This document shows, in pieces, positions 1 to 5,271 of a DNA stretch of 7,248 nucleotides. The stretch is from Actinomycetota bacterium (GTDB taxonomy: Bacteria; Actinomycetota; Acidimicrobiia; Acidimicrobiales; CADCTF01): contig JAHWJQ010000104.1 in NCBI GenBank assembly GCA_019348305.1, positions 1 through 7,248 of the forward strand, written 5' to 3'. The position numbers were made by a program, and so were the translations under genes. Under the pieces are notes generated by a model, which searched no databases, had not been told where the DNA came from, and saw only the letters and a program-made list of their open reading frames with translations. Positions within the stretch are counted from its first letter, which is position 1. Every line of letters starts with the position of its first letter.

Positions 1-147
1 ATGCAGGCCGGAGGGAAGTACGGCATGCAGACCATGGACCAGTCGCTGTCGGCTCTGGTGACCCGCGGGATCATCACGATGGAGACCGCCATCGAGCGCT
101 GCGCCAACGAAGAAGACCTCCGGCGCCTCAGCGGCAGCCGGGCCTAG
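1..147 (+). CDS. pilT: PilT twitching motility ATPase, C-terminal fragment (5' end outside window)
   Basis: An open frame runs from the first base of the window to TAG at 145-147 and gives the last 48 residues of a longer protein. The segment GGKYGMQTMDQSLSALV closely matches the conserved end of PilT/PilB-type hexameric ATPases, where 'GMQTMDQSL' followed by 'G.IT.E.A' and 'LRRL' is typical of PilT retraction ATPases. PilT is a cytoplasmic motor that hydrolyses ATP to depolymerise the pilus at the inner-membrane platform. The Walker, Asp-box and His-box motifs lie upstream of the window and cannot be checked, so a PilB-like extension ATPase is not formally excluded. pilC starts 10 bases downstream, as in many pilB-pilT-pilC operons. 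The ATG at base 1 is an internal Met codon, not the gene start. Confidence 0.87.
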   Translation: MQAGGKYGMQTMDQSLSALVTRGIITMETAIERCANEEDLRRLSGSRA

Positions 148-153
148 GGAGAG
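147..153 (+). promoter_or_regulatory. Ribosome binding site of pilC
   Basis: The purine-rich GGGAGAG overlaps the last base of the pilT stop codon and ends 4 bases before the pilC ATG at 158. It supports that start and suggests pilT and pilC are translated from one message. Confidence 0.6.
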
Positions 154-157
154 AGCG

Positions 158-1378
158 ATGCCCGACACCCAGACCTACGCCTACAAGGTTCGCGACCGCG
201 GCGGGAAGCTCCTCGAGGGCACCATCGACGCCGAGAGCACCACGCTCGTCGCCAACAAGCTGCGCCAGATGGGTTACGTGCCCATCAACATCGAGAAGGC
301 GGCCGGCGCCGGACTGAAGACCGAGATCAGCCTCTTCAAGAAGAAGCCGAAGCTCAAGGACATCTCGGTCTTCTCCCGCCAGTTCGCCACCATGATCAAC
401 TCTGGTCTGTCGCTGTTGCGGTCGCTCTACATCCTCAGCGAGCAGACCGAGAACGAGGGCCTCAAGAGCGTCATCGTCGAGGTCCGCCAGGACGTGGAGA
501 AGGGCGCCTCACTCTCACAGGCGCTCTCGAAGCACCCGAAGGTGTTCAACAAGCTGTATGTCTCCATGGTGAAGTCGGGTGAGGTCGGTGGAGCGCTGGA
601 CACAGTGCTGCTGCGCCTGTCCGACACCATCGAGAAGCAGGTGGAGCTGCGCGGGAAGATCAAGTCGGCGATGACGTACCCGGTCGCCGTGCTGGGCCTC
701 GTCCTCTGCATCGTCGCGGCGATGTTGCTCTTCATTGTTCCGATCTTTGCTGACCTGTATGACGATCTCGGTGGCACGCTGCCCTTGCCGACCCGGATGC
801 TCCTTCTCATTTCGAGCGTCATGACGAAGTTCCTTCCGGTCGTGATTCTCGCCATGGTCGGTTTGGCCTACGCCTTCCGAAGGTGGATCAAAACGGATAG
901 TGGACGTCGCGCGTTCGACCGATTCAAGCTGCGGGTGCCGGTTTTCGGTGGGCTCGTCCAGAAGACCGCCCTAACCCGCTTCTCCCATACGCTCTCCGCC
1001 CTACTTCGTTCCGGTGTACCGATTCTCGAAGCCCTGGAGATTGTGTCGGACACCGTCAGCAACACGGTTATGGCGGATGCAGTCGATGACGTGTCGCAGG
1101 CGGTGAAGAGCGGGGAGTCGTTGAACAAGCCGTTGCAGAATCACAAGATCTTCCCGCCGATGGTCGTCCAGATGATGGCCGTCGGCGAAGAGACGGGTGC
1201 GCTCGACGAGATGCTCGAGAAGATCGGAAAGTTCTACGAGCAGGAGGTGGAGGCGACGGTGGACGCGTTGACGTCCCTCCTAGAGCCCGCCCTCATCGTG
1301 GTGCTTGGAGGAGCCGTCGGCGGCATGGTCGTCTCGCTCTACATGCCGATGTTCAACATCATCAAGCTGATCCAGTAG
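158..1378 (+). CDS. pilC: Type IV pilus inner-membrane platform protein PilC (GspF family)
   Basis: The 406-residue product has the usual PilC/GspF length and layout: a short N-terminal domain (about 1-50, beginning with the typical 'YAYKVRDRGGKLLEGTI' type sequence), then two homologous T2SSF repeats at about 72-195 and 275-396. Each repeat starts with an F-S/R-x-L/F-A-x-L/M-I/L-x-S/R-G pattern ('FATMINSGLSLL' and 'LSALLRSGVPIL') and carries the conserved 'SGE.GGALD' or 'GEETGALDEML' loop. Three hydrophobic segments are visible at about 175-197, 225-243 and 377-401. PilC couples the cytoplasmic ATPases to pilin insertion and extraction. ATG 158 has a good ribosome site and gives the expected N terminus. 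Codons from about 720 to 1050 use more A/T-ending forms (att, gtt, ttt, gct, tat) than those before. The gene ends at a strong terminator, separating it from the pilin gene. Confidence 0.97.
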   Translation: MPDTQTYAYKVRDRGGKLLEGTIDAESTTLVANKLRQMGYVPINIEKAAGAGLKTEISLFKKKPKLKDISVFSRQFATMINSGLSLLRSLYILSEQTENEGLKSVIVEVRQDVEKGASLSQALSKHPKVFNKLYVSMVKSGEVGGALDTVLLRLSDTIEKQVELRGKIKSAMTYPVAVLGLVLCIVAAMLLFIVPIFADLYDDLGGTLPLPTRMLLLISSVMTKFLPVVILAMVGLAYAFRRWIKTDSGRRAFDRFKLRVPVFGGLVQKTALTRFSHTLSALLRSGVPILEALEIVSDTVSNTVMADAVDDVSQAVKSGESLNKPLQNHKIFPPMVVQMMAVGEETGALDEMLEKIGKFYEQEVEATVDALTSLLEPALIVVLGGAVGGMVVSLYMPMFNIIKLIQ

Positions 1379-1397
1379 CGCAACGTTCACCCAAGAC

Positions 1398-1437
1398 AGA
1401 GGCCGGCTCCCTTGCCAGGAGCCGGCCTCTTTGCTTT
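1398..1437 (+). terminator. Rho-independent terminator after pilC
   Basis: AGAGGCCGGCTCC (1398-1410) pairs perfectly over 13 bp with 1418-1430 around a 7-base loop, followed by the T-rich tract TTTGCTTT. It lies 20 bases after the pilC stop. It should end the pilT-pilC message, so the downstream pilin needs its own promoter. Confidence 0.88.
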
Positions 1438-1466
1438 CGGCGAGAGTTGTCCTAGGGCGCAAGAAA

Positions 1467-1519
1467 CTGCTCAAGAGCAGCTGGCCTACAGGCGATACAT
1501 CTACTGCGAGCAGGTGCTC
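1467..1519 (+). repeat. Paired inverted repeats built on GAGCAG, upstream of the riboswitch
   Basis: CTGCTC (1467-1472) and GAGCAG (1475-1480) form a 6-bp inverted repeat with a 2-base centre. A second one, GAGCA (1508-1512) with TGCTC (1515-1519), lies 28 bases on, directly before the aptamer. The repeats share the same core, so the arms could also pair with each other (AAGAGC 1473-1478 with GCTCTT 1516-1521). They may be an operator for a dimeric regulator of the pilin promoter or part of the RNA leader. The sequence does not decide between these. Confidence 0.4.
1491..1502 (+). promoter_or_regulatory. Weak candidate -10 region for the pilin leader transcript
   Basis: GGCGATACATCT contains TACATC/ATACAT, the best -10-like string between the pilC terminator and the aptamer. 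It would start transcription about 15-20 bases before the aptamer. No convincing -35 sits at the right spacing. A promoter must exist between about 1438 and 1524 if the upstream terminator is efficient, but its exact place is uncertain. Confidence 0.25.
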
Positions 1520-1523
1520 TTGA

Positions 1524-1614
1524 CAAAGGCAAACCCGATCGAGAGGCCGGGGACGCAAAGCCACGGGACCCCACCCCAGCAGCTGGAGGGGGGACGGTCA
1601 GCCGGGCTACCTGG
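1524..1614 (+). ncRNA. Cyclic-di-GMP class I (GEMM-I) riboswitch aptamer
   Basis: The conserved GEMM-I blocks occur in order and at normal spacing: GGCAAACC (1528-1535), a short hairpin with a GNRA loop (GAGA, 1541-1544), GGGACGCAAAGCC (1550-1562), a second hairpin with a C-rich 5' arm and G-rich 3' arm (about 1566-1594), and the closing GGTCAGCCGGGCTACC (1596-1611). Aligned from memory to the Vibrio cholerae Vc2 aptamer, its ligand contacts G20, A47 and C92 correspond to G1529, A1558 and C1610, all present. The RNA senses the second messenger c-di-GMP. It sits in the 332-base gap between pilC and the pilin gene, in sense orientation, about 100 bases before the pilin start, so it should control pilin production. 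Boundaries are approximate. Confidence 0.93.
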
Positions 1615-1625
1615 AGGACCCGAAG

Positions 1626-1676
1626 CCGGTGATGAACCGGATGGGGCCCGAGAGGTGGGACATGGGCTCGCTATCC
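1626..1676 (+). promoter_or_regulatory. Probable expression platform of the c-di-GMP riboswitch (competing hairpins)
   Basis: Between the aptamer and the pilin ribosome site are two hairpins that exclude each other. CCGGT (1626-1630) pairs with ACCGG (1636-1640). GGAT (1639-1642) pairs with ATCC (1673-1676), enclosing a 6-bp stem of 1644-1649 with 1664-1669 that includes one G-U. They share bases 1639-1640. Neither is followed by a T tract, so a classic transcription terminator is unlikely. Control at translation, RNA stability or Rho access is more plausible. Mutual exclusion is seen in the sequence; its role as the switch is inference. Confidence 0.4.
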
Positions 1677-1692
1677 ATTGAACATCGCCCCC

Positions 1693-1700
1693 AAGGGAGA
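1693..1700 (+). promoter_or_regulatory. Ribosome binding site of the major pilin gene
   Basis: AAGGGAGA lies 10 bases before ATG 1711. It selects this start over the in-frame ATG at 1678, which has no comparable site and would add 11 residues before an already normal type III leader peptide. It is also the probable target of any translational control by the upstream riboswitch. Confidence 0.65.
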
Positions 1701-1710
1701 AACCAAGAAA

Positions 1711-2208
1711 ATGATCCGTTCCTTCAAGGAGCGTCGTGAGCAGGAAGAGGGCTTCACCCTCATCGAGCTCATGGTCGTCGTCCTCATCATCGCCATCCTG
1801 CTCGCGATCGCCATCCCGACCTTCCTCGGTGCTCGTGAGCGCGCCCAGGATCGTGCCGCACAGTCCGACATCCGCAACGCACTGACGGCTGAGAAGGTCT
1901 TCTACACCGACAACCAGACCTATACGGCCGGCACCGCCGGCATCGCTACGATCAAGAGCATCGAGCCGTCGTTGACCTACACGACGAGCACCACCGCCTC
2001 GAAGACGGACGTGGGCATCTTCGTCAGTCCGAACAATCTGGCCGTGTGCATCCAGAAGCAGTCGGCTGGTGGGACGACGTTCTCCGTCGTGGACCTTTCC
2101 AGCGGCACTGGGGCTGGAACGTACTTCGCCAAGCAGGCTTGTGGCAGTGCGGTCACTGCTGACCTCACCGCTGCTCCTGCCAGCCCGTACAAGACCGGCG
2201 GCTGGTAA
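1711..2208 (+). CDS. pilA: Major type IV pilin precursor (PilA/PilE-like)
   Basis: The 165-residue product is a classic type IVa prepilin. A 14-residue charged leader ends in Glu-Glu-Gly, and prepilin peptidase would cut between G14 and F15, where the mature protein starts FTLIELMVVVLIIAILLAIA. Glu5 of the mature protein (E19), needed for assembly, is present, and the hydrophobic helix spans about 15-38, followed by the typical 'AIPTFLGARERAQDRAAQSDIRNA' type helix. The C-terminal half is rich in Thr, Ser and Ala and has two cysteines about 35 residues apart ('AVCIQ' and 'QACGS'), consistent with a disulfide-closed D-region. The protein is exported and polymerises into the pilus fibre. It follows a c-di-GMP riboswitch, has its own terminator and stands as a single gene, which suits a highly expressed subunit. 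The symbol is assigned by family and position; major versus minor status is inferred. Confidence 0.93.
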   Translation: MIRSFKERREQEEGFTLIELMVVVLIIAILLAIAIPTFLGARERAQDRAAQSDIRNALTAEKVFYTDNQTYTAGTAGIATIKSIEPSLTYTTSTTASKTDVGIFVSPNNLAVCIQKQSAGGTTFSVVDLSSGTGAGTYFAKQACGSAVTADLTAAPASPYKTGGW

Positions 2209-2240
2209 TCCCTCGTCAACTTCGTCGCAGTGAACTTCTG

Positions 2241-2270
2241 GGAGAGGCGGGCCTTCGGGTCCGCCTCTCT
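2241..2270 (+). terminator. UUCG-tetraloop hairpin terminator after the pilin gene
   Basis: The stem 2241-2253 pairs with 2258-2270 over 13 bp (two G-U wobbles) around a C(UUCG)G tetraloop, an exceptionally stable RNA hairpin. It starts 33 bases after the pilin stop. The following bases are C/T-rich rather than a pure T tract, so it may be a terminator or a stabilising 3' end. Its presence argues that the next coding region starts downstream of it. Confidence 0.8.
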
Positions 2271-2303
2271 CGCGCCCGGGACCACTTCCGGCACGGCCGC
2301 CGC

Positions 2304-2309
2304 TAGAAC
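2304..2309 (+). promoter_or_regulatory. Candidate -10 box of a leaderless promoter for the Wzy_C protein
   Basis: TAGAAC ends 7 bases before ATG 2317, the distance expected if transcription starts at the A of the ATG. There is no Shine-Dalgarno sequence before this ATG. A -35 match is not obvious. The reading depends on leaderless transcripts being common in this group. Confidence 0.4.
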
Positions 2310-2316
2310 TGCGGGC

Positions 2317-3987
2317 ATGTCCGATTCCGCGATCGGCGCCCGCGTTCCCGTTGGCGCTCCTCGACCGGTCGGCGTGGTCCTAACCGCAGCGCTGGCCTTC
2401 CTCCTGCCGGTCGCGTTCTCGACGGCGTCGACGGCGGCCGCGTGGATGCCAAAGCTAGCGGTCCTGGTCGCCGTCCTCCCCCTCGGGATCCTGGTCCTCG
2501 TTGGGCGGTGGCGGGAGCCGGTTGCCCGAGCCGGGTTGGTGTTCGTCGTCGTGGCCTGGGTCTCGGCGCTCCTCTCCCCGGCGCCGATCCTGTCTAACAT
2601 CGGCGGCTACGCCGGCGGCACCAGCGCCGCCCTCCTGGCGTCGATCATCACGTTCTGGGCCATCGGCCGAACGATCGAACCCGACGAGCAGCCCATGGTG
2701 CTGAGATCCCTGCTCGCAGCAATCGCCATCAACGCGGTGCTGGCGGTGCTGCAGGGGGCGTTCGATCTCGCCGCCTATGGCCTCCCGCTTTTCGACGAGC
2801 GCAGCGCGGGCCTCCTTGGCAACCCCGTGCACCTAGCCACCCTCGCCGCGGGGGGCCTCCCACTGGCGTGGTGGGAGGTGCGGAAAGGCCGCGGCCGGAC
2901 CGTTGCCGTGGGAGCGCCGCTCGCCGCCCTCCTGGCTGCCGCCGCGCAGGTGAGCGGGAGCCGGATCCTCCTTCTCGCCCTCGGTGCCAGCAGCGTTTAC
3001 CTCCTCGCCCGCCACCGCTCCCTCCGTGCGGTCTTCTTCGTGACGGCGCTCGGCGTCGGCATCGTCGGAGGTTCGGTCGCCGGCGCCGCTCCGGGCCGCA
3101 CCGGAGCCTCGGATCGCATCTCCCAGGTCGGCCTCGCCGAGGGCAGTACACTGCAGCGGGTCTACACCTGGCAGGAGGCGGCCGCCACGGTGCTCGATCG
3201 CCCGCTCGTCGGCTACGGGCCCGGACGGTACCTCCAGGCGACGCTCCCCCATCGCTCGCTGCGGCTCGCCGAGGCCGGCCCCGACAGCTACTTCGTCGAC
3301 GCCCACAACCTGTTCGTGAACTTGGCGGTCGACGTGGGTGCCATCGGGCTCCTTCTCTTCCTCGGGTGGCTGCTCCTGAGCGCACGCGACGCCGATGGTC
3401 CGGCGCTGTGGGCGGCGGCCGCTCTCGTCGCGATGCACCTCGTGCAACCGGTTCATCCAGGGACGACTCCGCTGATCGGTCTCGCGCTGGGTGTTGCCTC
3501 GAGGCGAGTCGTCGTCGGGAGCGGATTCCGGTTAGGTCGGCCCGCCGTCGCCGGCGCCGTCGCCTTCGGTCTCGCTGTAGCCGTGATCATCCTCGTCGGC
3601 GACTTTCGACTCCGCGAAGCGCGCCTCGACGCGGATGCGGACGCGGCCGCCGCGGCCGCTAAGGCGCTGCCGCCTTGGCCGGAGGTGAGCGATGCCGTCG
3701 CCCGCCTGTACATCTTCGACTCCATCGTGGAGCGCGACCCGCGACTGCTCCGCGAAGCCATCGCGTGGGAGCGCCGGGCGGCCACCGCGGACGAGCGCGA
3801 CCCACGGTGGTGGATGCTGAAGGGACTCGTCGAGGCGTCTGCCGGAGAGGATGCGGCGGCCGAGCGCTCGTTCCGCCGGGCCCTCGAGCTCAACCCGTAT
3901 TCCTGTGGCGCTTGGAACGGGCTCCGCCGGCTCCATCCCGAGCTGCCGCGGACGCAGGGATCAAAGCATGGCCGTTTCTGCGAATGA
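2317..3987 (+). CDS. O-antigen ligase / Wzy_C-family membrane protein with C-terminal TPR-like region
   Basis: The 556-residue protein has about ten or more hydrophobic segments over residues 15-460. A large extracytoplasmic loop holds the Wzy_C signature: an Arg/Trp helix ('RVYTWQEAAATVL', about 282-294), 'PLVGYGPGRY' (296-305) and a His-Asn pair (H330, N331) followed by 'LFVNLAVDVGAIGLL'. This is the layout of O-antigen ligases (WaaL), Wzy polymerases and pilin O-oligosaccharyltransferases (PglL/PilO/TfpW), which transfer lipid-linked sugars outside the membrane. An Ala/Asp-rich linker (about 430-450) leads to a soluble tail with a TPR-like repeat (about 492-540) ending in 'AERSFRRALELNPYSCGAW'. 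The frame is open up to 2230, but ATG 2317 is preferred because the pilin terminator lies in the extension. Its place between the pilin and minor-pilin genes hints at pilin glycosylation. Polysaccharide ligation or polymerisation is the alternative. Confidence 0.85.
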   Translation: MSDSAIGARVPVGAPRPVGVVLTAALAFLLPVAFSTASTAAAWMPKLAVLVAVLPLGILVLVGRWREPVARAGLVFVVVAWVSALLSPAPILSNIGGYAGGTSAALLASIITFWAIGRTIEPDEQPMVLRSLLAAIAINAVLAVLQGAFDLAAYGLPLFDERSAGLLGNPVHLATLAAGGLPLAWWEVRKGRGRTVAVGAPLAALLAAAAQVSGSRILLLALGASSVYLLARHRSLRAVFFVTALGVGIVGGSVAGAAPGRTGASDRISQVGLAEGSTLQRVYTWQEAAATVLDRPLVGYGPGRYLQATLPHRSLRLAEAGPDSYFVDAHNLFVNLAVDVGAIGLLLFLGWLLLSARDADGPALWAAAALVAMHLVQPVHPGTTPLIGLALGVASRRVVVGSGFRLGRPAVAGAVAFGLAVAVIILVGDFRLREARLDADADAAAAAAKALPPWPEVSDAVARLYIFDSIVERDPRLLREAIAWERRAATADERDPRWWMLKGLVEASAGEDAAAERSFRRALELNPYSCGAWNGLRRLHPELPRTQGSKHGRFCE

Positions 3988-4026
3988 TGCCGACGGAGTC
4001 TGCGGTGCGCGTGGGACGAATCAGTT

Positions 4027-4045
4027 CAGGTCGCTTATCGACCTG
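4027..4045 (+). repeat. Perfect 7-bp inverted repeat upstream of the minor-pilin operon
   Basis: CAGGTCG (4027-4033) and CGACCTG (4039-4045) flank CTTAT in the 72-base gap before the PilV-like gene, ending 14 bases before its ATG. It could be an operator for a dimeric repressor or a small RNA hairpin at the 5' end of the message. It is too short and lacks the T tract of a terminator for the preceding gene. Confidence 0.45.
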
Positions 4046-4059
4046 CCGACTCAACACCT

Positions 4060-5271
4060 ATGCGGAAACACGGGCTCCCGCGCCCGTCGGGCACAGCACG
4101 CTCAGACGCTGGGTTCACGATGATCGAGATGATGGCCGCGCTCACGCTGCTGACCATCGGCATCGTGGGCCTGGCGCCCGTCTTCATCGCCGCGAACCGC
4201 ACAGCGAGTTCATCGGCCCATCGCACGCGGGCGCTGCAACTCGCGACGCGGGACATCGAAACCTTTCGCAGCATCCCGTACTGCTCCCTCGGGTTCACGC
4301 CGTACGTCGGCGCGCCCGCGGACACGGTAATCGTCACCAACGCCGCCCCCGGGCTGCCGGGCCCCGCTGGACCGGCCGAAAAGATCGACGGCATCACCTA
4401 CCGGTTCGAGCGAACCCTCACCTGGGTAACGGCCAACAAGGCTTCGGCGTTGGCCGGCCAGTCGTCGTTCGGCAAGGCGTACAAGGCGGCTGGGGTGAGG
4501 GTGCTGTGGCGCGAGGGGAACGCCGACTTCTCCTTGAGCCAAAACAGCATCGTCTACCCGGGCGGGATCGGGGCATACAGCACGGGCGGGGAGGGCTGCG
4601 GTACCGCCAGCTCCGCCGGCTACACGGCGCCTCCGTCCGCCGTCACGACGCTCGCCGCCACGCCCTCTGCCAGCGGTGGTGACACGAGGATCGAGCTGAA
4701 CTGGGCGCACCCGACCGGAGGCGTGAACTTCGAGCAGTACCGCATCCTGTATTCCTCTGACAACTTCGCGACCGCCTTCGTGTTCGCCGACGTGCCCGAG
4801 AACGTCAGCCGCCCCTATACCGTCACCGGCCTCAGCCCCGGTACGCAGTTCCAGTTCCAGGTTCTGTCCCGGCGTCCCTCGACCGGCGAGGTCACTCCAT
4901 CGAACACCGCGGTCTCGACCACTGCGGGCAACACCTCCGCGGACTGCGTGCTGGGGACGATCTCGCTCAACCCGCCGGCGGTGAAGCAGACCGCCAACGC
5001 GAACACCCTGCAGAGCAACCCGATCATCGGCGTGAACGCCAGCAACTGCTCGTACCTGGCGATCGCCTACCGCCCGATCGAGGACTCCGGGTTCACGACG
5101 ATCAAGCCGCTGTCGCTCTCCGATGGCATCTGGAGAGCGACGATCGACGGGACCAACACCTCCTGGTCCGTCGGCCCGCACGTGATCTCGGTGCAAGATG
5201 GGGCCGGGAACGTCTTTCCCGAGAACGCGACACTTACTGTCTGCGTCGCGACCGCGGATGCCTGCGGATGA
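4060..5271 (+). CDS. PilV-like minor prepilin with fibronectin type III domain
   Basis: The 403-residue protein starts with an 18-residue leader ending in Asp-Ala-Gly. The predicted cut is before F19, giving a mature start FTMIEMMAALTLLTIGIVGL with Glu5 present (E23) and one hydrophobic helix (about 19-42). 'ALQLATRDIETFRSIPY' resembles the 'A..lA....E.lr..' helix of PilV/GspI-like minor pilins. Normal PilV proteins are about 150-200 residues. Here residues 190-286 form a fibronectin III-like domain ('PPSAVTTL', 'IELNWAHPTG', 'YRILYSS', 'YTVTGLSPGTQFQFQVLS'), and 287-403 form another beta-rich region with four Cys (DCVLG, SNCSY, TVCV, ACG). The protein probably sits at the pilus tip, displaying these domains for adhesion. 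ATG 4060 is the only plausible start after the in-frame stop at 3985-3987, though it lacks a ribosome site. It overlaps the next gene by ATGA. Confidence 0.88.
   Translation: MRKHGLPRPSGTARSDAGFTMIEMMAALTLLTIGIVGLAPVFIAANRTASSSAHRTRALQLATRDIETFRSIPYCSLGFTPYVGAPADTVIVTNAAPGLPGPAGPAEKIDGITYRFERTLTWVTANKASALAGQSSFGKAYKAAGVRVLWREGNADFSLSQNSIVYPGGIGAYSTGGEGCGTASSAGYTAPPSAVTTLAATPSASGGDTRIELNWAHPTGGVNFEQYRILYSSDNFATAFVFADVPENVSRPYTVTGLSPGTQFQFQVLSRRPSTGEVTPSNTAVSTTAGNTSADCVLGTISLNPPAVKQTANANTLQSNPIIGVNASNCSYLAIAYRPIEDSGFTTIKPLSLSDGIWRATIDGTNTSWSVGPHVISVQDGAGNVFPENATLTVCVATADACG

Noticed and set aside
1520..1525. A perfect TTGACA (-35 consensus) just before the aptamer
   Set aside because: No -10-like sequence occurs about 17 bases downstream; that position is inside the conserved aptamer core, and a start there would remove the 5' half of the riboswitch.
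1649..1661. Possible second, tandem c-di-GMP aptamer
   Set aside because: Only a short stretch resembles the core; the CAAACC and GCAAAGCC blocks and the 3' closing segment are missing. Kept only as a low-interest echo.
1412..1681. 89-codon open frame covering the pilin leader
   Set aside because: It overlaps the terminator and riboswitch, has Arg/Gly/Pro-rich non-protein-like composition and no ribosome site; the RNA structure explains the sequence.
2230..2316. 29-codon N-terminal extension of the Wzy_C protein from ATG 2230
   Set aside because: It encodes through the UUCG-tetraloop terminator and has no ribosome site; ATG 2317 gives a normal N terminus before the first membrane helix.
2729..3456. 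Long overlapping antisense and alternate-frame open frames within the Wzy_C gene
   Set aside because: Expected by-products of high GC and third-position bias; their products are Arg/Gly/Pro-rich with no family features.
3643..3659. Two GCGGCCGC palindromes 1 base apart
   Set aside because: They fall in the Ala-rich linker of the Wzy_C protein (runs of GCG/GCC codons) and are explained by coding for poly-alanine.
3675..4682. 335-codon + strand open frame across the Wzy_C end and the PilV-like start
   Set aside because: Arg/Gly/Ala/His-rich shadow translation of GC-rich DNA, overlapping two well-supported genes in another frame.
4210..5196. 328-codon antisense open frame within the PilV-like gene
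   Set aside because: Composition is Arg/Gly/Val/Asp-rich with no recognisable motif, and it mirrors the codon bias of the sense gene.
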